Source: CBDFJH01 sp965198095 (lineage in GTDB: Bacteria; Latescibacterota; UBA2968; GCA-2709665). From it: a DNA stretch of 64,000 bases. A program made the position numbers and the translations under genes. The stretch is taken from contig OZ240239.1 in assembly GCA_965198095.1 (NCBI GenBank), positions 3,162,001 to 3,226,000 of the forward strand, in the 5' to 3' direction. Positions 42,488-51,156 of the stretch are shown here, in pieces. Every line of letters begins with the position of its first letter. Position 1 is the first letter of the stretch. The notes beneath the pieces are model-generated. The model worked only from the letters and a program-made list of their open reading frames with translations, had not been told where the DNA came from and searched no databases.

Positions 42488-43336
42488 TCACCCCCCCAGC
42501 CTGACGGCCACCAGTCCCAGCACGATCCCGGCAATCCCCAACCTCTTTTTTGGCGTCAGCTCCTCCTTGAGGCACGCGATCCCCAATGCCGAGCCGATCA
42601 CGACCGCGAACTCGCGGATGGCGACAATGTAACCGACATTGCCGGCCTGAAAGCAGAACAGGATGATCAGATAGGACGTGGGCGCGCCCACACCGACGGC
42701 CAGGATATATTTCTTGTGCCCGCGCAACGCATCGACGCACGCGCCAGCGTGCCTTGTGAGGACGTAGGGAGCCAGGAGCAGCCCGGACAACAGAAAAATG
42801 GCGCATAGATACCAGATGGGATGCGCCCGTTCCACCCCCAGCTTGTCCACGATCGAATAGCCGCCGATGGCCACGCCGACCCCGAGCGCGTAGGTGAACG
42901 TCGCGGGCGTTCCGCCGGCCTGAAGGCGGCCGTGCCCGAGGCACAGAATGCCCGCGGCGATCGATGCCACGCCCAGCGCGCCCACCCACGAGAAGGCCTC
43001 CCGGAGAAAGAGCGCCGCGACCAGGCAGGTCAACGCCACACCCGTCCCCCGGGCAATCGGATAGACGAAGGAGATTTCACCCTTCTCGTAAGCCTTTGCG
43101 AGCAGTATGAAGTAGATGGCGTGGATGACGCCGGTGGCGAGCGTAAAAGGCAGCGCTCCCTCGATGGACGCGCCGGAAAGGGAGACGTGAACGGCAAACG
43201 GGAGGCAGAGCAGGCCCGCGGTCCATACGGAGAGCCAGAGCACGCCCACGTTTCCCGCCACTTTTCTCGCGGCGAAGTTCCAAAGCGCGTGCACGACCGC
43301 GGCAGCGAGCACCAGGGCGAAGACCGCCGAACTCAT
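42488..43336 (-). CDS. EamA/DMT family transporter
   Basis: A 282-residue membrane protein with about ten hydrophobic helices in two EamA halves. GGAGGCGG precedes the ATG at 43336. Half 1 has ALWNFAARKVAGNVGVLWLS and FVYPIARGTGVALTCLVAAL; half 2 ends with the usual EELTPKKRLGIAGIVLGLVA. These drug/metabolite carriers export or import amino acids, sugars or metabolites. It starts 43 bases after the DUF1015 stop and precedes the GH38-like gene by 180 bases, so it may serve the same operon, for instance to take up the substrate. Confidence 0.85.
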   Translation of the reverse strand: MSSAVFALVLAAAVVHALWNFAARKVAGNVGVLWLSVWTAGLLCLPFAVHVSLSGASIEGALPFTLATGVIHAIYFILLAKAYEKGEISFVYPIARGTGVALTCLVAALFLREAFSWVGALGVASIAAGILCLGHGRLQAGGTPATFTYALGVGVAIGGYSIVDKLGVERAHPIWYLCAIFLLSGLLLAPYVLTRHAGACVDALRGHKKYILAVGVGAPTSYLIILFCFQAGNVGYIVAIREFAVVIGSALGIACLKEELTPKKRLGIAGIVLGLVAVRLGG

Positions 43337-43379
43337 GAACCGCCTCCGATGACCCGCGCGCGACAACCCTGCGGATGGG

Positions 43380-44714
43380 CTAGAAGGATTGAAGATCCTG
43401 CATGACGAGACCGCTGTACACCTTGGGATAGAAGAAGGTCGACTTCGGCGGCATCCGATCTCCGCTCAGGACGACGTCGCGCAGCTGATCCATCTCCACC
43501 GGATTCAGGAAGAACGCCGCCCGGCCGGGCGCCTCCCTCAGCCGCCTCAAGACCTCGGATTCCACCTTTACGAACTCGACCCGATCCCCCCGAATCAGCG
43601 TCTCCGTATCCAGCTCCAGGACACGGCCCAGGATCAGCTGCAGCAATCCGGAACCCAGCCCGCGCCAAGCCTCGGAATGCCCGTCGCGATCCAGCGCGGC
43701 AACGTCGACCGACGGTTTGAGACGCAAGTAATGGACCTCCCGGTCCCCCCCACTCACGAATCCGAACACCGGACGTCCGTGCGCCCTTCTGCGCGAGAGT
43801 TCCCGCCGGATCTCGACGACGTCGGAGAAAGGGCGGCTTTCCGCCTCGAAAAAGGTCCGAAGTCCGGATCTCAGCTTGCGCGCCCCCACCTCGCCGAGGT
43901 CAAAGACGACGCGATGAATCGGGTTGATCGCCATCCCCTCCACATCGTCCATGTTGACGAGCGTCTGCATGCAGTATCGGTAGGGCCGGTCCCGGGCGCC
44001 CGCCGCTTCAGAGGCGGCCCGTTCCTCACCGTAGGCCACGGCGGTTTCGTATCGGTGATGTCCATCCGCGATGAAAAGCGGCTTGGAGGCCAGCTGCGCT
44101 GCCACGTCGTTCACGCAGCTTCGATCCGTGACCCGCCAGAAGCGGTGGGTGACGCCTTCCGGATCGGCGAATGAGAAGAGGGCGGGCGCCTGCAGATGCG
44201 CGCCCAGCGTCTCCCGGACCGCGCCGTCAGGATCGGAATAGAGGGAAAAGATCTGGCCGAACGCCGCCCGCGTGTGGCGCATCAGATCCAACCGGTCCGC
44301 CTTCGGCGCGGGCATCGTGTGCTCGTGCGGGAGAACCTGTCCCCGGCCGAACGGTTGGGCGCGGACGAGGGCCACGATCCCCAACCTCGACTTCCGGACC
44401 GGCCCCGCCGGCGTGGCCGATTCGAATTCCTGCCCGTAGAGATAGAAACCCTCCTCTGCGTCTCGCTTCAGGATCCCTTCCGTCCGCCAGTCGCGGTACG
44501 TGGCCGCTGCGCGCGTGTACCGGTTGTGCCTGTCTGAATCGCCCGGGGCATCCAGCCCCCTGATGAGCCGGACGACGTTGTTGGGATGCGCTTCGTGGAG
44601 CGACCGCTGCAACGCCTCGTCGATCACGTCGTAGGGCGGGGCCGCCACCTGCGCCACGTCGCCGATGCGATCCATGTCGTAGCGAATCCCTCGAAACGGT
44701 TTGATCTCTGCCAT
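43380..44714 (-). CDS. DUF1015 family protein
   Basis: A 444-residue protein. The start at 44714 (MAEIKPFRGIRYD) follows AAAGGA; an upstream TTG is less likely. DUF1015 features are VAAPPYDVIDEALQRSLHEA, HPNNVVRLI, LFIADGHHRYETAVAYGEE and the C-terminal DRMPPKSTFFYPKV. The HHR motif suggests a metal or phosphate site. The family is conserved in bacteria, often beside phosphoglycerate dehydrogenase, and has no proven reaction. Here it is the first gene of a minus-strand run leading to the transporter and catabolic genes. Confidence 0.88.
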   Translation of the reverse strand: MAEIKPFRGIRYDMDRIGDVAQVAAPPYDVIDEALQRSLHEAHPNNVVRLIRGLDAPGDSDRHNRYTRAAATYRDWRTEGILKRDAEEGFYLYGQEFESATPAGPVRKSRLGIVALVRAQPFGRGQVLPHEHTMPAPKADRLDLMRHTRAAFGQIFSLYSDPDGAVRETLGAHLQAPALFSFADPEGVTHRFWRVTDRSCVNDVAAQLASKPLFIADGHHRYETAVAYGEERAASEAAGARDRPYRYCMQTLVNMDDVEGMAINPIHRVVFDLGEVGARKLRSGLRTFFEAESRPFSDVVEIRRELSRRRAHGRPVFGFVSGGDREVHYLRLKPSVDVAALDRDGHSEAWRGLGSGLLQLILGRVLELDTETLIRGDRVEFVKVESEVLRRLREAPGRAAFFLNPVEMDQLRDVVLSGDRMPPKSTFFYPKVYSGLVMQDLQSF

Positions 44715-44855
44715 TCGGTCCTTTCCGATGCGCGTATTGCTGCGCGTCAAACTTCGCCTTGCATCTTGATTGGTGATTCACTGCCCGGCAGGCCATTTCG
44801 GTCTTGCCGCCCTTTTCGACGTGGGCGATGAAGAGGCAGTCCGCGCCTCCAAAGG

Positions 44856-45026
44856 TCAGTGCCGGCCACCTTGAGGAACGAGGCTTACTTTTAGCCTGAA
44901 TAATTCCGTTCCAAAGTACCATCGAACCTTTGGCGCGGGCGCGTGGGGCTGCCGATCGAGACTCACGTGCTTTGCAAAAGACAAGGCGTGGCCAATGATG
45001 AGGCGATCCAGATTCATGATTTGCAT
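44856..45026 (-). CDS. Small ORF, 56 residues, uncertain
   Basis: A short frame with a good site (GAGGAGG) before ATG at 45026. The product (MQIMNLDRLIIGHALSFAKH and onward) is basic with no recognised family. It lies in the 448-base gap between the ZIP gene and DUF1015; the frame continues upstream without a start, so it may also be the tail of a decayed gene. Nothing else was seen in this gap. Confidence 0.35.
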   Translation of the reverse strand: MQIMNLDRLIIGHALSFAKHVSLDRQPHAPAPKVRWYFGTELFRLKVSLVPQGGRH

Positions 45027-45162
45027 AACTTGGCCTCCTCGCTTTTCAATGCGTATAGGGCATGAAGCAACAGCCCTGGGAAAAACTGCCGGCTGCGACG
45101 CCGGCAAAAAAGTAAAGAGGCGCCGTATGGATACCGGGGAACCGTGCAGCGAGGTCCGAGGT

Positions 45163-46023
45163 CTAGTGCCCTTCGTGTGTCTCCATCCCATGCATGGCGC
45201 TGGATTCGACGTAATGCAGTACATAAGCGAGACCGATTCCCACGAGAAGCGACAAGATGAGCTTGCCGCGGTCGTGGCTGTGGAAATGGATCTCCGGCAG
45301 CAGATCGCTCAAGGCGATGCACAGAAACGCGCCAGCCGCAAAGGCCAGCGCACAGCCGACCACCGACCCTTCTTCGTGGCCAAGCAATCCCACACCCCAG
45401 AAACTCGCCAGCGCCACCAAAGGGCACAGCATGGCAAATCCGGCATTGGCCGCCGTCCGGGCGCGCCGGCCGTGGCCGGCGGACTTCATCATGCCGACGA
45501 TGGAATACGCATCGAGCGGCTTGTGAAGCATGATAGCGAGGAATACCGCCAGTCCGGGCAACGCGCCTTCGCTCTCGTGCGGCGGACCCATCCGCATGCT
45601 GGCGCCCAGGGCGACCCCTTCGGTCACGGCGTGCACCCCCAGGCCGAGGGCGACGCCCGACAAACTCCGCGAATCTACAACGGAATCGCCGTGGCCGTGG
45701 TGATCGTAGAGATCGCTTGCCTCAACGCTGAAGTCGTGCTGATGAAAGTGAAAGACACGCAGCAGAAAAATCATCAGGAGCATGCCGAATACCATCCAAC
45801 CCACCGCTTTTTCTACAACGTCAGGTCCGGAAATGCGCTCGAGGCTGTGGGGTACGAGATGATACATGGCAATGCCAAGGATGAAACCTGACACAAAACT
45901 CATCAAGATCTGGGTACGCACGTGCGTCATGCGACCCAAAGCCGCCAGCTTCCCGCCGATAAAGGCAACGGCAAAGATAGCGGCTGAGTATCCCGACAGA
46001 ATCAGTAGAGCGTTTGAATCCAC
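45163..46023 (-). CDS. ZIP family metal transporter
   Basis: A 286-residue membrane protein with eight hydrophobic helices. The ZIP signature is complete: GVHAVTEGVALGAS in helix IV and LHKPLDAYSIVG in helix V give the His, Glu and Asp of the binuclear metal site. A His-rich cytoplasmic loop (HFHQHDFSV, DHHGHGD) and LLPEIHFHSHD near the end are typical metal-sensing regions. It should move zinc or another divalent metal into the cytoplasm, down a gradient. It lies 83 bases after the SO_0444-type gene and is likely in the same transcription unit. Confidence 0.92.
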   Translation of the reverse strand: MDSNALLILSGYSAAIFAVAFIGGKLAALGRMTHVRTQILMSFVSGFILGIAMYHLVPHSLERISGPDVVEKAVGWMVFGMLLMIFLLRVFHFHQHDFSVEASDLYDHHGHGDSVVDSRSLSGVALGLGVHAVTEGVALGASMRMGPPHESEGALPGLAVFLAIMLHKPLDAYSIVGMMKSAGHGRRARTAANAGFAMLCPLVALASFWGVGLLGHEEGSVVGCALAFAAGAFLCIALSDLLPEIHFHSHDRGKLILSLLVGIGLAYVLHYVESSAMHGMETHEGH

Positions 46024-46106
46024 GATAGCTTATAACCGGAAACCAGAGAAGTACAGGCCCATTGGCGCGGCGGGAGAGATGACGCCCGGCAAGGAACGCC
46101 TGTGGT

Positions 46107-47417
46107 TCAGCTGTCCCCACACTTGGCACCCGCGCTGGACCGGAGACGGATATTGAGCAGCAGGTCCTCGTAGCCGCTACGGAGGGCGCCGGCCCGGAAA
46201 CGCCAGACGATCAGGGCGATGAGGAGGAAAGCGCCCCCCCATTGCAGAACCTGTATGGCCGGCGAATGGGAGGCGGAAAGGTTCACCGGGATCGTCAGGC
46301 CGGTGGCCAGAAGCAGGGTGTCGACCACGATGCCGAGAACGGCGGTCACCGCGACGACCGAGGCGACGTAGATGGACGCGAAACGGGCGCCGAACTGGCT
46401 GACGATGATCGCGATCGTGCCCGTGTTGGTGGCCGGTCCGGTCATGAGAAAGATCAGCGCCGCGCCGGGGCTGAAGCCCTTGGCGACCAGCGCCGCGGCT
46501 ATCGGTGTGCTCGCGGATGCGCAGATATAGAGGGGAATGCCGATCAATATCATGACCGGATAGGACAACCAGCGGGCATGCTCGTGCGACATCAGATCGG
46601 TCGGGATCACCAGAAAGAGCACGCCTCCCAGCACGACCCCCACCAGCAGCGCAAAGAGAATGTCGTCCGCTATCTCGACGAAGCCGTAGCGAAAGATGTG
46701 CTTGACCAGCTTCTTGAAGTCCAAACCCTGATCGTCTTTGGAGACTTCGCCCGAAGAAAGATCGCCGGCGGATTGTCTGCCAGCAAAATCCGGTTTTACC
46801 CAAGAGCCTAGTCGCCACCTGCCGGCTGCTTGGGCAATCCCCTGCAACCAGTTGACCAGTAATACCTTCAGTTGAGAGGGACTGACGCAGCAGTCATCAT
46901 TGTCGGCTATGAGGGGTTGGTGCGAGCCATGGTCGTGGTCACAGTCGTCGCAGTGGTCGTGATCGCCCGCCTTGGCTTCGTCGCGGTCGTCTCTTATGAG
47001 GCCGATGCAAAAGATCCCGGCGACGACCGCGGTGATGAAGCTGATGACGGGTCGGACAATGGCAACGACGAATCCAAAGAAGGCGTTGGTGACCAGGATC
47101 GAGTCCGCGCCTGTCTCCGGCGCGGTTATCAGGAAGGACATGCAGGACGAACGGGACGCCCCCTTCCTGCGCATCTCGGCAACGACCGGAACGACCGAGC
47201 AACTGCACAACGGCACGGGTACGCCGATGGCCGAACTCGCGATTACGGATTTCAGATTGTCGTCGCGGAGCCAGCGGAGAATGGCCTGACGGGAGATGGA
47301 CACATGGATCAGGCCGGAGAGGAACAGCCCCAGCAACAGCATGGGCGCCAGCAACAGGAAGGAGGACCAGAGGAAGTCGAAAAAACCGGTCACTATCCCA
47401 AGAAGTTCAAAGGTCAA
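46107..47417 (-). CDS. SO_0444 family Cu/Zn efflux permease
   Basis: A 436-residue membrane permease related to DUF318. The signature VPLCSCSVVPVVAEMRRKG in helix 3 has the cysteine pair seen in the Shewanella SO_0444 family of copper/zinc efflux. SFLITAPETGADSI and the mirror half around ASASTPIAAALVAKG and FLMTGPATNTGTI complete the inverted repeat. Between the halves lies a metal-binding loop, DHDHCDDCDHDHGSH, and CCVSPSQLK. Its neighbours are a ZIP transporter and an RND pump relic, so the group is a metal homeostasis locus. Direction of transport is inferred from the family. Confidence 0.88.
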   Translation of the reverse strand: MTFELLGIVTGFFDFLWSSFLLLAPMLLLGLFLSGLIHVSISRQAILRWLRDDNLKSVIASSAIGVPVPLCSCSVVPVVAEMRRKGASRSSCMSFLITAPETGADSILVTNAFFGFVVAIVRPVISFITAVVAGIFCIGLIRDDRDEAKAGDHDHCDDCDHDHGSHQPLIADNDDCCVSPSQLKVLLVNWLQGIAQAAGRWRLGSWVKPDFAGRQSAGDLSSGEVSKDDQGLDFKKLVKHIFRYGFVEIADDILFALLVGVVLGGVLFLVIPTDLMSHEHARWLSYPVMILIGIPLYICASASTPIAAALVAKGFSPGAALIFLMTGPATNTGTIAIIVSQFGARFASIYVASVVAVTAVLGIVVDTLLLATGLTIPVNLSASHSPAIQVLQWGGAFLLIALIVWRFRAGALRSGYEDLLLNIRLRSSAGAKCGDS

Positions 47418-47525
47418 TCAATAGCCTCCCATGCATCGGGATAAGGCGACGAGGCTCTATAATAACAAATATAGAAGGATAAGGCCATAGACTTCACTGG
47501 GCGAATTCCGGTCGAGACGCTCCGG

Positions 47526-47897
47526 TTAAAGAGCCACTTCTCCCCGTTCCACCAATATCTCCTCCGCCGCTCCATGGTTCAGTTGCACGGAAAACCACTT
47601 GTAGAGTGCCGGCAGCACCAGCAAGGTCAACACGGTGGAACTGACCAGGCCACCGACGACGACCGTAGCCAGAGGTCGTTGTACTTCACTGCCGGTGCCG
47701 CTGGACAACAACAACGGAATCAGCCCGAGGGCCGTCGTCAGGGCGGTCATCAGCACTGGCCGCACCCGCAGACATGCGCCTTGGATCGAGGCTTCATCCA
47801 CGTCCGCGCCATCGCGGACCAACGGGTTGAAGTAGGTCACCATCCGGTCGGCGATTGAGATCAAGCCTGAGCGGAATGCCACATCGCCGAGGGGCAT
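47526..47897 (-). pseudogene. CzcA/CusA-type RND pump, C-terminal fragment
   Basis: A 123-residue frame matches only the last helices of a heavy-metal RND transporter: SIQGACLRVRPVLMTALTTA, LLSSGTGSEVQRPLATVVVG and VLTLLVLPALYKWF. Full pumps have over 1000 residues. Upstream in the frame a TAG stop appears within a few codons, so the remaining 90% has been deleted. The small piece cannot function. It is the end of what was a Czc-like efflux operon with the permease downstream. Confidence 0.88.
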
Positions 47898-48004
47898 GCC
47901 CCTTGGCTACGGCGTTTCGAGAAGCGTGAAGGCGATCCTGGCAAGCGTAACGGCGCGGGAGTGGGAGATCGCGATCGTCTCGGCGGCCCGCTCACGATCT
48001 CCGG

Positions 48005-49711
48005 CTATGCGGGACTGCCATTCGGCCTTGACTCTGAAGCTCGCCGGTACTGCACCAGCACGGACCGACCCAGCAGATCGACGACGCGCACGAATACTTC
48101 CTGACCCCGGGAAGAGAGGCACATCTCCTCACCAATCTCGAACGCAGCCATTGACCTGTTCTTACCGTTGATGGCGATGTTCTTGCTTGCGATCCAGGTC
48201 CGCTCGTGCTGATCTCGAGAGAACGTCACCGATTCCTCCAAACCCGGAACGCGACCCCGTTCCTCCGGGAAGACTGCAGAGCCGCCTTCGGACAACGCCT
48301 CCAACTCCACGGCGAGTGTGCGTTCCGCCGGTATCCAGTGATGTTCCACACGAGCGGCGAACCCTTCCGCAGCGACGAATACGGTCATGGGCCGCTGTGC
48401 AGAAGGCATATCCAACCGCGCCTCACCGCCTTCGTCCGTAGTCATCGGACCCATGAAGGTTTCGTCCGGAAACAGTGCAAGCACGCTTGCGCCAGCAATC
48501 GGCTGACCCGCGGCAAAGACGGAAACGACGGGTGCCGATTCCCAAAAACCTGCTTCGTGCAGCTTGTGCCAAGGCATCAGACTCCCCGCCGCGCGGTGCT
48601 GGATTTGATCGCCGCCATAGGCCACGACTACAGAACATGGACGAGGTGATTGCGTGAGATATCTTCGGACGCGCCGGGTCGTATCGAACAAGCCCGACGA
48701 TGCCGTCTCGGCAGACTTGGCTTCGACGAGCGTGGTGCGGGACGGGTGCTCGATGATGAGATCCGCCTCGGCCCCGTTGCGGTCGCGGTAAAACGACAGA
48801 CCGCCCGTCTCACCCCGGTTGGTTCGGTATTTCGCGATCTCCGAGACGACCCAGGTCTCGAAGATCGGGCCACGAAGAGGATGGGTGCGGAGCTGTTCAG
48901 CCGTACGGATACCCAGCAGCCAGCAGACGAGACCCGTGTCGTAGAAGTGCAGCTTCGGCATCTTCACGAGGCGCTTGCGCAGATTCGAGTGAAATGCCGG
49001 CAGGCGGAAGGTGAGAAAGTTGGTCTCAAGTATGCTGAGCCAGGCTTTCGCACTTGGCTGTGATACGCCGCAGTCGTCCGCCAGTGAAGAGTAATTGACC
49101 AGCTGCGCCGTACGACCCGCACACAATTCGACGAAGCGTTGGAATGTCGCGAGATCGCCCACGTTGCTGATTGTTCGCACGTCGCGTTCGACATAGGTGG
49201 CGACATACGACCGGAGCCAGTCCGACGGGTCCAGCTTGTGATCGAATATGCGGGGGTACGCACCCGAGAGAAGCGTCTCTTCGAGACGCTTGGGATGCTG
49301 GGGGAAGCGCTCAATCTCGCCGCGGGTAAGCGGCAGCAGGTTGTATACCGCAGTCCTTCCGGCCAGCGATTGGCTGACCGACTCGAGCAGGGAGAGGTTT
49401 TGCGAGCCGGTGAGAATCCAACGCCCCGGCGCCGGATCCGCGTCGATGACGCCCTGCAAGTAGGAAAGCAGGTCCGGCAGACGCTGCACCTCGTCGATGA
49501 TCGCACCGTCGGGAAATTGAGCCAGAAAGGCACGGGGATCTTCCGCCGCGAAAGCGCGTATGTCCGGAGCCTCGAGCGTCGCGTACGGATGCTGCGAAAA
49601 CACGGCCTGGCACAATGTCGTCTTGCCGCTTTGCCGCGGGCCCGTAAGCGTGATGGAAGGCGAGGTCCGTGCCGCCACTCGCAGCTTCGGTGTGAGATCG
49701 CGCTTGATCAT
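48005..49711 (-). CDS. AAA_14 / DUF4143 ATPase with extra C-terminal domain
   Basis: A 568-residue protein. Residues 1-130 are the AAA_14 ATPase with Walker A GPRQSGKTT (24-32) and GAIIDEVQRLP for Walker B. Residues 170-375 are DUF4143, with a PD-(D/E)xK-like nuclease core: AEADLII (Asp317) and LVEAKS (Glu330, Lys332). Usual members end near residue 400. Here about 175 more residues follow, including VFAAGQPIAGASVLALFP and GEARLDMPSAQRPMTVFVAA, which look like a carboxypeptidase-regulatory beta domain. The family is widespread and unassigned. An inverted repeat upstream (49735-49769) may be its operator. Confidence 0.87.
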   Translation of the reverse strand: MIKRDLTPKLRVAARTSPSITLTGPRQSGKTTLCQAVFSQHPYATLEAPDIRAFAAEDPRAFLAQFPDGAIIDEVQRLPDLLSYLQGVIDADPAPGRWILTGSQNLSLLESVSQSLAGRTAVYNLLPLTRGEIERFPQHPKRLEETLLSGAYPRIFDHKLDPSDWLRSYVATYVERDVRTISNVGDLATFQRFVELCAGRTAQLVNYSSLADDCGVSQPSAKAWLSILETNFLTFRLPAFHSNLRKRLVKMPKLHFYDTGLVCWLLGIRTAEQLRTHPLRGPIFETWVVSEIAKYRTNRGETGGLSFYRDRNGAEADLIIEHPSRTTLVEAKSAETASSGLFDTTRRVRRYLTQSPRPCSVVVAYGGDQIQHRAAGSLMPWHKLHEAGFWESAPVVSVFAAGQPIAGASVLALFPDETFMGPMTTDEGGEARLDMPSAQRPMTVFVAAEGFAARVEHHWIPAERTLAVELEALSEGGSAVFPEERGRVPGLEESVTFSRDQHERTWIASKNIAINGKNRSMAAFEIGEEMCLSSRGQEVFVRVVDLLGRSVLVQYRRASESRPNGSPA

Positions 49712-49734
49712 TGTGGAGAATGTACAGGAAAAAT

Positions 49735-49769
49735 AGGCTATGTCAATATGTAACTTTGAAATAGCCTAA
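49735..49769. promoter_or_regulatory. Inverted repeat upstream of the DUF4143 gene
   Basis: TAGGCTAT (49735-49742) and ATAGCCTA (49762-49769) form a perfect 8-base inverted repeat with AT-rich spacer, 24 bases before the start codon of the minus-strand gene. It is the right place for an operator. The rest of the 49712-50005 gap has no gene I can support. Confidence 0.5.
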
Positions 49770-50005
49770 TATTGAAATGTGTTCATCAGCCAACAGTTGT
49801 CGCCGAAATGGGGGCGTTGGTCTTCCGTCTGCTCACTGTGATCCTTCTTTCAAGACCGCCTGAAAGGGTTACGCGGACCGTACGGTCGGAATGCCTTTTC
49901 GCGCACCGAAAAAAAACCCCAGCTTTGATCTCTGTCGATCAGGCCAGGGTCGAAGTCAGTCGGCCGACGGCGTCGCGTCTCAGTGTGCCGGTCTCGTTCT
50001 CTTCT

Positions 50006-50983
50006 CTAATACCCCATCCGCTGTTCCGCACGTGGGTATCCCAGCTTCCTGTCGACCTCATTCAGGAGCGGAGACCCGGCGAGGTAGCGCCTCAGGTTTT
50101 CGCAGAACAGATCGATCACCCGCTCTGGCCTGTAAATGGAACCCCCTCCCATGTGAGGAAACAGAATCACATTTTCCATCTCCCACAACGGACTGCCTTC
50201 CGGCAACGGTTCCTCCTCGAACACATCCAGGCCGGCGCCCGCGATCTCTCCTTCCCGAAGCGCAGTCACGAACGCCGCCTCGTCCACGATCCTGCCCCGG
50301 GCCGTGTTCACCAGGAACGCGGTCTCCTTCATCAGCCTGAACGCGCGGGCATCGATCAGCTTGTCCGTCTCCGGCGTATGCGGACAGGCGAGGAACAGCA
50401 CATCGGCCGCCTTCAGCACGCCATCCAACCGGTCCATCCCCCACAACGCCGCTGCATATTCAGGCTTCGAAGGCCGTTGCACGTCCACGGCCAGGATGCG
50501 CACGCCAAAGGCCGCGCCCCGCTTCGCATACTGGCGGCCGACGCCCCCGAATCCAACGATCCCCGCCGTCGCCCCGTCCAGATCCCGGGGTCTCGCGCGG
50601 TCTCTGTCCCAAAGACGGGCCCTCTGGGCCTGGGCGTAGGACGGAAACCGCTTGAAGAGCGCCAGCGTGAGCGCCCAGGCCAGCTCCGCGACCTGCGTCT
50701 GATGCAGGCCACTGCCGTTCGTCAGGGTGAAATCGCCGTCCCGAAGCTCCGGGATCTCCAACAGCGCGTTCATGCCGGCCGATTCGGTCTGGAACCAGCG
50801 CAGCCGCGTCGCGGCCTGAAAGACGGCGCGCGTCGGCGTGTTGCCGAGAATCACCTCGGCCTCCGCAACCGCGGCGACCGAAGCCGCCTCATCCGGAGGC
50901 GCGACGACATCCGCGTCCGGCGCGACCGCCCGGACCCGATCGGCAAACGCCTGACCCGTGGGCGGCAACAAGACGATCTTCAA
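50006..50983 (-). CDS. D-2-hydroxyacid dehydrogenase family protein
   Basis: A 325-residue NAD-dependent dehydrogenase. The start is a TTG at 50983, chosen because AGGGAGGGGGG lies just upstream and the protein then opens with the expected LKIVLLPPTG strand. The Rossmann motif is GIVGFGGVGRQYAKRG. The catalytic residues appear as Arg in NTARGRIVDEAAF, Glu in AGLDVFEEEPLPEG and His in FPHMGGG. The enzyme reduces 2-keto acids to D-hydroxy acids or the reverse. The HMGG version of the His block is unusual, where PHxAG is more common. No neighbour indicates the substrate. Confidence 0.87.
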   Translation of the reverse strand: MKIVLLPPTGQAFADRVRAVAPDADVVAPPDEAASVAAVAEAEVILGNTPTRAVFQAATRLRWFQTESAGMNALLEIPELRDGDFTLTNGSGLHQTQVAELAWALTLALFKRFPSYAQAQRARLWDRDRARPRDLDGATAGIVGFGGVGRQYAKRGAAFGVRILAVDVQRPSKPEYAAALWGMDRLDGVLKAADVLFLACPHTPETDKLIDARAFRLMKETAFLVNTARGRIVDEAAFVTALREGEIAGAGLDVFEEEPLPEGSPLWEMENVILFPHMGGGSIYRPERVIDLFCENLRRYLAGSPLLNEVDRKLGYPRAEQRMGY

Positions 50984-51156
50984 AAGGCCCCCCTCCCTAC
51001 CCGGCGCGACGAAAACCGCGTTCGGCACAGCGCCTGCCGAGCGGTCCTCCGGACGCCAAGTCACGGAATAGCTATCTTCCTATAAACGCGGAAGTTACAC
51101 TGAAATCTAACGGGTCGAATCGTCCCTGTCAAGGGAAAGCGGGCCGCGCGCGGCGG

